A stretch of 64,000 nucleotides of DNA from Lentzea fradiae. GTDB taxonomy: Bacteria > Actinomycetota > Actinomycetes > Mycobacteriales > Pseudonocardiaceae. The translations under genes and the position numbers were made by a program. The notes under the pieces were generated by a model that was given only the letters and a program-made list of their open reading frames with translations, ran no database searches and was not told the DNA's origin. Location: assembly GCF_900100955.1 (NCBI RefSeq), contig NZ_FNCC01000001.1, positions 62,001-126,000 on the forward strand. Direction: 5' to 3'. Below are positions 40,872 through 48,807 of the stretch, one piece after another (the first letter of the stretch is position 1; each line of letters opens with the position of its first letter).

Positions 40872-41912
40872 TTGACTCCGATCATTCACCATTTAGGTTT
40901 GAATGAGAATCATCAGCCGATGTTGCCCGGAGTGCGCGACGCACTGGCGGGTTCCCTCTCCGACGTCAACCTGACCGGCGACGCGCTCGCCGCGGGACTC
41001 GAGCGGCGACTCGCCGCGCACGTGGGCACGGCCCCGGGCAGGGTCGTGGCGGGTGCCGGGTCCGGCGCCCTGCTCCAGCAGTTCCTCACCGTGCACAGCG
41101 GGCCGGGCACGACCGTCGTGCACGCCTGGCCGTCCTTCGACCTCTACCCCCTGCTGATCCGCAACGCCGGCGCCGAGCCGGTGGCCGCCCCCGGTCACCC
41201 GGACGGGCGGCAGGACCTCGGCGCCCTCGCCGCGGCCGTGACCGCCGACACCCGCGTTGTGCTGGTGTGCAACCCGAACAACCCGACCGGCGAGGTGCTC
41301 GGCGAACCCGAGTTGAGGTCGCTTCTCGCCGCACTGCCGGAGCACGTGCTCGTCCTGGTCGACGAGGCTTACCGCGAGTTCGCGGACCCCGTGGCCATCG
41401 CCGACGCGACAACGTTGTCAGACGACCCGCGCGTGGCCGTGGTGCGCACGTTCTCGAAGTCGCACGGGCTGATCGGCCTGCGCGTCGGCTATCTCGTCGG
41501 AAGCGAGGAGGTGGTCGGGCCGCTGCGGAGGATGGCGCCGTTCTACCGCGTGCCGACCATCGCGCAGACAGCCGCTGTCGCCGCGCTCGACGCGGACGAG
41601 CGGATGCGTGCGCAGTGCCGTGAGGTCGCGGCGGAACGGGACCGGGTCCGCTCCGGGCTGCTGGAGCTGGGCTTCGACGTCCCGCCCAGCGGCGGCAACT
41701 ACCTGTGGGTGCGGCTCGGGCCGCGCAACGAGGAGTTCATCGCGCGGCTGGCCGCGCACGGCGTGGGCGTCCGCGAGGTCGCGGGAGGCGTGCGGGTGAG
41801 CACCGGCCTGCCCGAGGCCAACGACGCCGTGCTCGCCGCGGCCGCCGGGTTCGCGGCGGAGCACGCCGGGGAGACGGCCGGGAGTCTGCTCGTCGGGGAG
41901 GCCGTGGGATGA
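40872..41912 (+). CDS. PLP aminotransferase, histidinol-phosphate aminotransferase-like (cluster gene)
   Basis: 346 aa from a rare TTG start, backed by GGGGAGG 8 bp upstream. Fold type I class: VLVCNPNNPTGEVL, DEAYREFADP and the PLP lysine Lys196 in TFSKSHGLIGLRVGYL. Homologues include HisC and aromatic or small-molecule aminotransferases in secondary metabolism. A histidine gene is unlikely here, because it opens a terpenoid operon and overlaps the prenyl synthase gene by 4 bp. It may supply or modify the amino-acid-derived partner that receives the prenyl chain. Confidence 0.88.
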   Translation: MTPIIHHLGLNENHQPMLPGVRDALAGSLSDVNLTGDALAAGLERRLAAHVGTAPGRVVAGAGSGALLQQFLTVHSGPGTTVVHAWPSFDLYPLLIRNAGAEPVAAPGHPDGRQDLGALAAAVTADTRVVLVCNPNNPTGEVLGEPELRSLLAALPEHVLVLVDEAYREFADPVAIADATTLSDDPRVAVVRTFSKSHGLIGLRVGYLVGSEEVVGPLRRMAPFYRVPTIAQTAAVAALDADERMRAQCREVAAERDRVRSGLLELGFDVPPSGGNYLWVRLGPRNEEFIARLAAHGVGVREVAGGVRVSTGLPEANDAVLAAAAGFAAEHAGETAGSLLVGEAVG

Positions 41913-42907
41913 CCGGAACGATCAGCACGACCCTGCCCGCCGACGACCGGTCGGAGGCGATCAAGGCCGCCCTCGTGCGCCGGCACGCCGCGTCGGGTGA
42001 CCGGCTCTGCGAGATGGCCCGCTACGCGGTGGCGGCGCCGGGGAAGCTGTTGCGCCCCTTGATGCTCATGGCCGCGGCGGAGGCGGTGGGCGGGTCGGCC
42101 GACGTCGCGCTGCCCGCCGCGGTGGCGGTCGAGCACCTGCACGTGGCGTCGCTGGTGCACGACGACATCATCGACGGCGACGACGAGCGCAGGGGCCGTC
42201 CGTCGGTCCAGGCGCACTACGGCGTCGCGGAGGCCATCGTCGCCGGGGACGCCCTGCTGTTCGACCTGTTCGCCGCCGTCTCCGAGTCCTCGGCACCTCC
42301 TCGGGTCGTGCTCGCGGTCGTGAGCGAGTTCGCCCGCGCCGGTGTCGACCTGTGCCGCGGCCAGGTGCTGGAGTCGCTGATGACCCCGCCGGCGGCGGGC
42401 AGGAGCGGCAGCGCGCTGGAGGAGTACTTCGGCGTCGCCGAGAACAAGACGGGCGCGCTGTTCCGCGCGGCCTGCCGGGCGGGCGCGCTGCTCGGCGGTG
42501 GTTCGGCCGAGCAGGCCGAGCTGCTCGGCGAGTACGGCCACCACACCGGCGTCGCGTTCCAGATGTTCGACGACCTCCTGCCGTACCTGGCTTCCCGCTC
42601 GGGCAAGCCGGACGTCAGCGACGCCGCGAACCTCAGGCCGACCTGGCCCGTGCTGCTCGCGCACCGCACGGGCACGGCCGAGCACCGCCAGGCCGTCGAG
42701 ACCGCGCTGTCGGGCGCGCTCGATCCGGCGGAGACCCTGGAGCTGCTGAGGTTCGCCGTCGCCGGCAGCGGTGCGCTCATGATCGCCCGCCGCGGTGCTC
42801 ACGACCGCGTCCGGCTCGCCGTGGCACGGCTGGGCGAGCTGCCGGGCGCCGCCGCGGCGAACCGGCTCGCGGCCATCGCCGAGATCGCCGCCGACCGTGA
42901 CTGCTGA
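41909..42907 (+). CDS. Polyprenyl diphosphate synthase (probably GGPP or longer)
   Basis: 332 aa, all-alpha trans-prenyltransferase. First Asp-rich motif DDIIDGDD (from Asp85); the second motif is FDDLLPY (from Asp221), where the last Asp of DDxxD is replaced by Pro225. Residue 80, five before the first motif, is Ala, so no bulky group stops chain growth at C15; C20 or C25 products are plausible. It makes the prenyl donor for the UbiA enzyme encoded next, with an 11-bp overlap. Confidence 0.92.
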   Translation: MTGTISTTLPADDRSEAIKAALVRRHAASGDRLCEMARYAVAAPGKLLRPLMLMAAAEAVGGSADVALPAAVAVEHLHVASLVHDDIIDGDDERRGRPSVQAHYGVAEAIVAGDALLFDLFAAVSESSAPPRVVLAVVSEFARAGVDLCRGQVLESLMTPPAAGRSGSALEEYFGVAENKTGALFRAACRAGALLGGGSAEQAELLGEYGHHTGVAFQMFDDLLPYLASRSGKPDVSDAANLRPTWPVLLAHRTGTAEHRQAVETALSGALDPAETLELLRFAVAGSGALMIARRGAHDRVRLAVARLGELPGAAAANRLAAIAEIAADRDC

Positions 42908-43889
42908 GCTGCGTGCGCCGGTCCACCTCGGGCGGGTGGCGCTGGCGCATTGGCAGACCTGGCGGCCCTACACCACCTGCTACCCGGCGATGCTGGGCCT
43001 CGCCGGGGTGCTCGTGGCGGGTGGCGACCGGCCGGGGCAGATCGCCGTCGCGGTGGCGGCGCCGGTGCTGGGCTGGATCTCCGGGCACTACCTCGGCGAC
43101 CACGTCGACCGGCACCTCGACGCGATCGCGAAACCGCAGCGCCCCATCCCGTCCGGCAGGCTCTCGCCGCGCCTCGCGCTCGTGGCCGGGATCGCCTGCG
43201 CCCTGGCGTCCCTGCTCGTCGCGGTGTGGCAGAACTGGCACACGGTGCCGGTGTTCGTGCTGGCGATGACCGGGGTCGTGGCCTACAGCGCCGTCTTCAA
43301 ACGGCGGGGGCTCAGCGGGAACCTGTGCCGGGGCGTGCTGTCGGCGCTCGCGCTGGTGGTCGGCGCGATGGCGGCGGCGCCGTGGCCGCCGCTCGCGTTG
43401 CTGCCGGTGGCGCTCGGGTTCCTGTTGCACGACACCGCGTCCAACCTGATCGGCACGGTCCGCGACGTCGACGGCGACCGGGCGGGCGGCTGCCGGTCCG
43501 TGCCGGTGCGGCACGGCGTCGCCGTCGCGGTCCGGCTCGCGTCGGCGCTGTGGCTCGCGGGCACGGCGCTGGTCGGCGCGGGCGCCCTCGTCGCGCACCG
43601 GCCGGGGGACCAGCTCCTGCTGGTGGCCGTCGCACTGGTGATGGGCGTGGCCGCGTTGCGGGTGGTCCGCCCGGAGGGGCTGACCGCGAGACGGGCGTTG
43701 CGTTCGCACGAGCTGTTCGTCGCGGAACGGCTGGTGCTCACCGCCGCGGTGGTGGCGGGCGTGGCGGGCGCCGGTACCGCGCTGCTCGTGCTGGCGCCGG
43801 TGCTCGCGTTCTCGCTGGTGTTGCAGAACCGGATGCGGTCGCGGCACGAGTTTCCCGACGAGTCGACCAAGCAGGGGGAGAGGGCATGA
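42897..43889 (+). CDS. UbiA-family prenyltransferase
   Basis: 330 aa, GTG start inside the upstream gene. About eight or nine membrane helices. The first Asp motif reads GDHVDRHLD (67-75) followed by KPQRPIPSG; the usual Asn before Asp is Gly67. The second motif is RDVDGDRAGG. UbiA proteins transfer a prenyl chain to an aromatic or lipid acceptor, or in some bacterial pathways cyclise terpenes. Coupled by ATGA to the cyclase gene. The acceptor cannot be told from sequence. Confidence 0.9.
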   Translation: MTAELRAPVHLGRVALAHWQTWRPYTTCYPAMLGLAGVLVAGGDRPGQIAVAVAAPVLGWISGHYLGDHVDRHLDAIAKPQRPIPSGRLSPRLALVAGIACALASLLVAVWQNWHTVPVFVLAMTGVVAYSAVFKRRGLSGNLCRGVLSALALVVGAMAAAPWPPLALLPVALGFLLHDTASNLIGTVRDVDGDRAGGCRSVPVRHGVAVAVRLASALWLAGTALVGAGALVAHRPGDQLLLVAVALVMGVAALRVVRPEGLTARRALRSHELFVAERLVLTAAVVAGVAGAGTALLVLAPVLAFSLVLQNRMRSRHEFPDESTKQGERA

Positions 43890-45553
43890 CATCGGTGCAC
43901 ACCGGCACGGTCCAGGAGCTGAAGACAGCCGTGGAGGAAGGCGCAGGGGCGCTGTTCGAGGCGCAGCGCCCGGACGGCGTCTTCGACTACGGGTCGACCG
44001 TCCTGCGGTCGACGCTCGCGACGGCGGGGGCGGTCGCCGCGCTGCACTTCGCCGATCCGGGCGGCGCCGCCGACCTGATCACGGCGGGCGTGGCGCGGCT
44101 GCGGTCCACCCGCAACGACGACGGCGGCTGGGCGATGGTCCCCGGCCTCGCGAGTGAGCCGGGACCGACGGCGGTCGCGGCGGCGGCGTTGCACATCGCC
44201 GACCCGGAAGGCAGCGCGGAGGACGTGTCGGCGGGGCGGCGCTGGATGGACGGCTACGGCGGCCTGGAAGCGATCCCGCACCCCGAGGTCGTCCTGTGGT
44301 GCCGCCAGTTCTACGGCTTCGCCGGCTGGCTCGCACCCGAGAAGATGCGCCGGTTCCCGCTGGAGCTCGCGCTGCTGCCGGGGCTGTACCGGCGCCTGTT
44401 CGACCTGCGGCTGCCGATGGCGTCGGCGCTGGGGCTCGCGCAGACCCGCCACCGGCCGCTCACCCGGCTGCAGCGCGGGCTGGCGCGCTGGGCCGAACCC
44501 CGGGCGCTGCTGGTGATCCGGCAGGCGTTCGAGCACGAGGGCTCGCAGGGCTCCTGGTCGGAGGACGCGTGGGTGACCGGTCTCGTCTGCGCCGGGCTGG
44601 CGCGTGCCGGGCTGGGGCAGGACATGGTGGAGGCCGCCGTCGGGTGGTTCCGCCGCACCATGCACCCCGACGGCTCGTGGTCGTCGACCCCGCTCGACGG
44701 CGCCTGGACGATGTACGCGGTGCGCGGCCTGATCGAGGCGGGCCGAGGCGACGACCCGAGGCTGACGGCCTCGCGGAACCTGTTCGTGCGGCTGCAGCAG
44801 CACCGGCCGTTCCTCGCCTTCGGCTGCCCGCCGGGGTTCTGGGGCTGGTCGGGTGAGCACGGCTGGCCCGCGGTGCTGGAGACCGGCGAGATCGTCTCCG
44901 TGCTCGCGAAGCTGCCGGGACGCGAGCAGGCCGACGCCGTGCGCATCGGCGCGAACTGGCTGACCGATCGTCAGGACAGCCGCGGTTCGTGGGGTTTGTG
45001 CGTGCGCGACACCAAGGTCGCCAACAGCGGTCCGTGCCCGATGACGACCGCTCAAGCCGTCGACGCGCTGCTCGACGCCGGGGTTCGGGCCGACGACAAG
45101 CGGATCCGGCGGGCGCTGAAGTGGCTTGCCTCGGCACAGCTGCCGGACGGCGGCTACGAGTCGGTCTGGTACCGCGAGCACACGATGGGCACCGCGGCGG
45201 TGCTGGAGACCTTCGCCCGGTGCGGTGTCGCCGACGAGGAGCCCGCGCGCCGGGCTCGGGCGTGGCTGCTCCAGGCGCGCAACGCGGACGGGTCGTGGGG
45301 CGACGGGCACGGTGCCGCCGGGACGGTCGAGGAGACCGGCTGGGCCGTCTCCTCGCTGATCGCGGCGGAGGGCGTCTCGGACGCCGTCGAGCAGGGCACG
45401 CGCTGGCTGCTCGACGCCCGCACGCCCGGCGGCGGGTGGACGCCGGAACCGGTGCACGAGTACGTGCGGCGGGTCAGCCGGTACGCCAACCCCGGGTTCA
45501 CGCAGGGGATGGCGTTGCGGGCACTGGGCCGGCGGCTGGCGGTGGGCCGGTGA
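43886..45553 (+). CDS. Squalene-hopene/oxidosqualene-cyclase-like terpene cyclase without DxDD
   Basis: 555 aa made of alpha/alpha-barrel QW-type repeats, for example RNDDGGWAM, PDGSWSSTP, DSRGSWGL, PDGGYESVWY and ADGSWGDG. This is the class II terpene cyclase fold. The catalytic region, GFWGWSGEHGWPAVLETGE (317-335), aligns with GGWPFSTxDHGWPISDCTAE of oxidosqualene cyclases. The protonating Asp position is Leu331, with Glu332 and Glu335 close by. There is no DxDD anywhere in the segment. It is shorter than hopene cyclase (about 630 aa). Likely cyclises the prenyl chain after epoxidation by the next gene product. Confidence 0.85.
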   Translation: MTSVHTGTVQELKTAVEEGAGALFEAQRPDGVFDYGSTVLRSTLATAGAVAALHFADPGGAADLITAGVARLRSTRNDDGGWAMVPGLASEPGPTAVAAAALHIADPEGSAEDVSAGRRWMDGYGGLEAIPHPEVVLWCRQFYGFAGWLAPEKMRRFPLELALLPGLYRRLFDLRLPMASALGLAQTRHRPLTRLQRGLARWAEPRALLVIRQAFEHEGSQGSWSEDAWVTGLVCAGLARAGLGQDMVEAAVGWFRRTMHPDGSWSSTPLDGAWTMYAVRGLIEAGRGDDPRLTASRNLFVRLQQHRPFLAFGCPPGFWGWSGEHGWPAVLETGEIVSVLAKLPGREQADAVRIGANWLTDRQDSRGSWGLCVRDTKVANSGPCPMTTAQAVDALLDAGVRADDKRIRRALKWLASAQLPDGGYESVWYREHTMGTAAVLETFARCGVADEEPARRARAWLLQARNADGSWGDGHGAAGTVEETGWAVSSLIAAEGVSDAVEQGTRWLLDARTPGGGWTPEPVHEYVRRVSRYANPGFTQGMALRALGRRLAVGR

Positions 45554-46788
45554 ACGCCCCCGACGTCGTGGTCTGCGGGGCGGGCGTCGCGGGACTGGCG
45601 GCTGCCGTGGCGCTCGGCCGGCTCGGCAGGAAGGTCCTCGTCCTGGAGAAGACGCCCGTACCCGCCCCCGTGGCGAAAGGGGAGGTGCTGCAACCGGGGT
45701 CGATCGCGATCCTGCACCGCTGGGGTGTGATCGACCGGCTGGAGCAGGCGGGCGGGGTGCGGTTGTCACGGCTCGTCGTGCGTTCGTCGGACGGACGGCC
45801 GCGGATGTTGCTCGACTACGACAAGCTGCCCGCGGAACGACCGTGGCTGCTGGCGCACGACTACCAGGTCATCCTCGACAAGCTCGCCGAGTCGTTGCCG
45901 GACAGCGTCGAGGTTCGGCGGGGCGTACGGGTCCACGAGCCGTTGCTCGCCGACGGCCGCGTGGTCGGGGTGCGGTGCGACGACGGGGACGTTCCGGCGT
46001 CGCTCGTCGTCGCGGCGGACGGGATGTCGTCACGGCTCCGTGCCGCCGTAGGGCTGACGACACGGCGTGAGGACTACCCGCACCGGCTCGCCGCGTTCGA
46101 GCTGCACGACGTGGACGAGGTGGAGCAGGACTTCTCCGCCTACGTCGCCGGAGGGCTGCGGTTGCACTATCCGTTGCCAGGCAAGAGGGTCCGGCTCTAC
46201 GTGCAGGTCGCGCCGGACGAGCTGCGCGGCATCGGCCAGGACGGCCTGCGCCGCTGGGCAGGCGGCGTGCTGGCCGGATGTCCGGGGCTCGAACCGATCG
46301 CCGAGCCGTTCCTCGCGGCGCTGGACCGCAGGCAGGTGCTGCCGGTCTCGCGGTCGATGGCGGACACCCTCGTCGCACCGGGGTTCGCGCTCGTCGGCGA
46401 GAGCGGCCACAGCGTGCACCCGATGGCGGCCCAGGGCATGAACAGCGCCATCGCGGACGCGCACGAGCTGGCGACGGTGCTGCGGCAGGGCGGAACGCTC
46501 GCGCCCACCGTCGTGGACCACGCGTTGCGCCGCTACGACGAGACCCGCCGCGCCAACCTCGTCCACATCGGACGGACGAGCCACAACGCGGCGCGGATGA
46601 TCACGACCGGCTCGTGGGTGGGCAAGCGCGCGCTCGCCGGAACCGGTGGCAACGCCCGCATCCGGCACGAGGTCATGCACACGATGTCCGGCCTCGGCGT
46701 GCGGAAGCTGTCGCTGGTCGACCGGCTGCACCAGGCGAAGCTGCTGCCCGACCCGCGGGCGGACCGGCTCCCGGCGTGGACCCGATGA
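45550..46788 (+). CDS. FAD-dependent monooxygenase (candidate epoxidase)
   Basis: 412 aa, GTG start overlapping the cyclase stop. Group A flavoprotein monooxygenase: dinucleotide motif GAGVAGLAAAVALG (from Gly10), NAD(P)H/FAD-linked DG motif VAADGMSSRLR, and the FAD ribityl motif GESGHSVHPMAAQGMNSA. Such enzymes hydroxylate aromatics or epoxidise prenyl chains, as squalene epoxidase does. Next to a cyclase of oxidosqualene type, epoxidation of the terminal alkene is the better guess. A strong hairpin ends the operon. Confidence 0.88.
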   Translation: MNAPDVVVCGAGVAGLAAAVALGRLGRKVLVLEKTPVPAPVAKGEVLQPGSIAILHRWGVIDRLEQAGGVRLSRLVVRSSDGRPRMLLDYDKLPAERPWLLAHDYQVILDKLAESLPDSVEVRRGVRVHEPLLADGRVVGVRCDDGDVPASLVVAADGMSSRLRAAVGLTTRREDYPHRLAAFELHDVDEVEQDFSAYVAGGLRLHYPLPGKRVRLYVQVAPDELRGIGQDGLRRWAGGVLAGCPGLEPIAEPFLAALDRRQVLPVSRSMADTLVAPGFALVGESGHSVHPMAAQGMNSAIADAHELATVLRQGGTLAPTVVDHALRRYDETRRANLVHIGRTSHNAARMITTGSWVGKRALAGTGGNARIRHEVMHTMSGLGVRKLSLVDRLHQAKLLPDPRADRLPAWTR

Positions 46789-46798
46789 GCGCCACCGG

Positions 46799-46828
46799 GT
46801 CCCGGCTCCCCGCGGAGGGAGCCGGGAC
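46799..46828. terminator. Terminator after the FAD monooxygenase gene
   Basis: Perfect 12-bp stem GTCCCGGCTCCC / GGGAGCCGGGAC with a 6-nt loop (46799-46828), between convergent genes; probably serves both. Confidence 0.85.
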
Positions 46829-46835
46829 GGCGGGG

Positions 46836-47828
46836 TCACGCGCGGGTGTACTCCAGCACCACCAGGCCGTGCGCGCCCTCGGTGCGTCCGAGCCTGGTCA
46901 GCCCGGCGTCGGCGGCGAGCTTGTCGAAGTCCTCCGCACGGCGTTCCCTGCCACCGAGCAGGGTGAGCGACTGGAGGTCGAACGACGAGTTGTTCTTCGC
47001 GTGCTCCTCACCGGCCATCACCTCCACGACGAGGACACGGCCCTCCGCGGGCACGGCCTCCGCGCACCGGCGGAGGATGCGGGTGGCGTCCGCGTCGCCC
47101 CAGTCCGTCAGCACGCGGGAGACGACGAAGACGTCGTAGCCGGGAGGCAACGGGTCGAAGAAGCTGCCGCCGACGAACTTCGCCCTGTCGCCGAGCGGGG
47201 CGAGGAGCTCCTCGGCCTCCGGCCGGACCTCCGGCAGGTCCAGCACGGCACCGGCCAGGTGCGGGTGGGCGGACAGCACCGCCTCCAGCAGCGCCCCGGT
47301 GCCGCCGCCGACGTCGATCACGCTCGACACGGCGCTCCAGTCGTGGCCGCGCGCGACCTCGGGGCCGGTCTGCCAGGCGAACCCGGCCATCGTCGCCCCG
47401 AAGAACACCCGCAGCGCCTCGTCCTCGCGGTAGTCGGACCAGAAGTCCTTGCCGTGCACGGTGCCGTAGCCCGACCGGCCGGTGCGCACGGAGTGCGGCA
47501 TGCCGGCGTAGGCGAGGTCCATCTTCAGGCCGGGGCCGTCGGCGTCGAGCCACTGCCGCAGCAGCGCGTTGCTCTCGTCGAGCAGCGCCCGCGACACGCC
47601 GGTGAGCCCGTGCACGCCCTCGCTCTCGCTGAACAGCCCGACGCCGACCAGGTGCCGCAGCAGGCGGCCCAGCGCGTCCTGGTCGGCGCCGCTGGCCCGC
47701 GCCAGCTCCTCGGTCGTGGTGTGCCCGTCGCGCACGAGCTCGGGGAGCTTCAGCGCGACCGCGGTGCGGACGGCGAAGGGGGTGGCGAGGTCGACGAGGG
47801 CGGCGAGAGCGGTGGTGTCACTGGTCAC
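46836..47828 (-). CDS. SAM-dependent O-methyltransferase-like protein (cluster gene)
   Basis: 330 aa. An N-terminal dimerisation winged helix is followed by the methyltransferase fold with VIDVGGGTGALLEA. In most members of this family a His acts as base in an LHDW motif; here the segment is VLTDWGD, with Thr241 in that place. O-methylation may use another base, or the protein may catalyse a different reaction, as known for some homologues of this fold. The GTG at 47828 has AAAGGA upstream. An ATG at 47903 is in frame but lacks an RBS. Confidence 0.82.
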   Translation of the reverse strand: MTSDTTALAALVDLATPFAVRTAVALKLPELVRDGHTTTEELARASGADQDALGRLLRHLVGVGLFSESEGVHGLTGVSRALLDESNALLRQWLDADGPGLKMDLAYAGMPHSVRTGRSGYGTVHGKDFWSDYREDEALRVFFGATMAGFAWQTGPEVARGHDWSAVSSVIDVGGGTGALLEAVLSAHPHLAGAVLDLPEVRPEAEELLAPLGDRAKFVGGSFFDPLPPGYDVFVVSRVLTDWGDADATRILRRCAEAVPAEGRVLVVEVMAGEEHAKNNSSFDLQSLTLLGGRERRAEDFDKLAADAGLTRLGRTEGAHGLVVLEYTRA

Positions 47829-47971
47829 GGTCGTCCTTTCGGAAATGGCCCGCAGGGGAGCACTTCGTTCTTCGAAGATGGCATGGAAAGCAGTTCCGGG
47901 CAATAGTCGGATCGCGTTCTCCTCTCCATTCCGCGGCTCGCGGAGTGGTTATCAGGAATGGGTGAAAAACA
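47829..47971. promoter_or_regulatory. Divergent promoter region inside the terpenoid cluster
   Basis: 143 bp between the methyltransferase and dioxygenase genes. Contains the palindrome TCTTCGAAGA (47869-47878), which shares the TTCGAA core with the two palindromes before the cluster's first operon. No clear -10/-35 boxes assigned. Confidence 0.4.
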
Positions 47972-48802
47972 ATGGCTGAACTCGACGTGCGACCTCTGAC
48001 CGGTGCGCTCGGGGCCGAGATCCGCGGCGTCACGCTCGCCGAGGTCGACGACGCGCTCTTCGAACAGATCCACCAGTTGCTGCTCGAACACCTCGTGCTG
48101 TTCTTCCGCGACGCCGCCGGCCTCTCGCCCGCCGACCACAAGGCGTTCGGCAGCCGGTTCGGCCCTCTCGAGGTGCACCGGCTCCTGCCGAAGCTCCCCG
48201 AGCACGACGAGATCGTGGTGCTCGACTCGGACCAGGGCGCGAAGGCCGACGTGTGGCACACCGACGTCACCTACGCCCAGTCGCCGCCCATCGCCTCGAT
48301 CCTGCAGATCGTGACTTCTCCCGAAGTCGGCGGTGACACGATGTGGAGCAACCAGTACCTCGCCTACGAAGCGTTGTCCGAGCCCATCCGGGAGCTCGTG
48401 GACGGCCTCACGGCGGTGCACGTCCTCGAATTCGGTGATTTCCGCAGCGAGGCCGAACATCCGGTCGTGCGCGTGCACCCGGAAACCGGGCGGCGTTCGT
48501 TGTACGTCAACCGGATGTTCACCAAACGAATTCCGCAGCTGGCCTCGGAAGAAAGCGCCGCGTTGCTCGGGCACCTGTTCAACGTGTCCGAGAGCCCGCA
48601 GCGCGTGTGCCGGTTCCGGTGGAACGAGGGCGCCGTCGCGGTCTGGGACAACCGCGCCACCCAGCACTACGCCGTCAACGACTACACGGCCCGCCGCGTC
48701 GGCTACCGGGTCACCGTGCTCGGCGACGAGCCCAAGGGCGACGGGCCGCGCTGGCCGCACCACCAGGTCACCGGCATGAGCGCCACCGCGGTCAAGGACT
48801 GA
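47972..48802 (+). CDS. Fe(II)/2-oxoglutarate dioxygenase, TauD/TfdA family
   Basis: 276 aa. Metal triad His96-x-Asp98 (WHTDVT) and His232 (ATQHYAVND), with Arg241/242 placed for 2-oxoglutarate. TauD-like enzymes hydroxylate or desaturate unactivated carbons. In this cluster it probably tailors the cyclised terpenoid. It is followed 5 bp later by a P450, so two oxidations are likely coordinated. A taurine role is not supported by context. Confidence 0.9.
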   Translation: MAELDVRPLTGALGAEIRGVTLAEVDDALFEQIHQLLLEHLVLFFRDAAGLSPADHKAFGSRFGPLEVHRLLPKLPEHDEIVVLDSDQGAKADVWHTDVTYAQSPPIASILQIVTSPEVGGDTMWSNQYLAYEALSEPIRELVDGLTAVHVLEFGDFRSEAEHPVVRVHPETGRRSLYVNRMFTKRIPQLASEESAALLGHLFNVSESPQRVCRFRWNEGAVAVWDNRATQHYAVNDYTARRVGYRVTVLGDEPKGDGPRWPHHQVTGMSATAVKD

Positions 48803-48807
48803 GCGCC

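Noticed and set aside
40872..41912. Histidinol-phosphate aminotransferase hisC for histidine synthesis
   Set aside because: It is coupled to terpenoid genes and lies 15 kb from hisE-hisG with no other his genes beside it.
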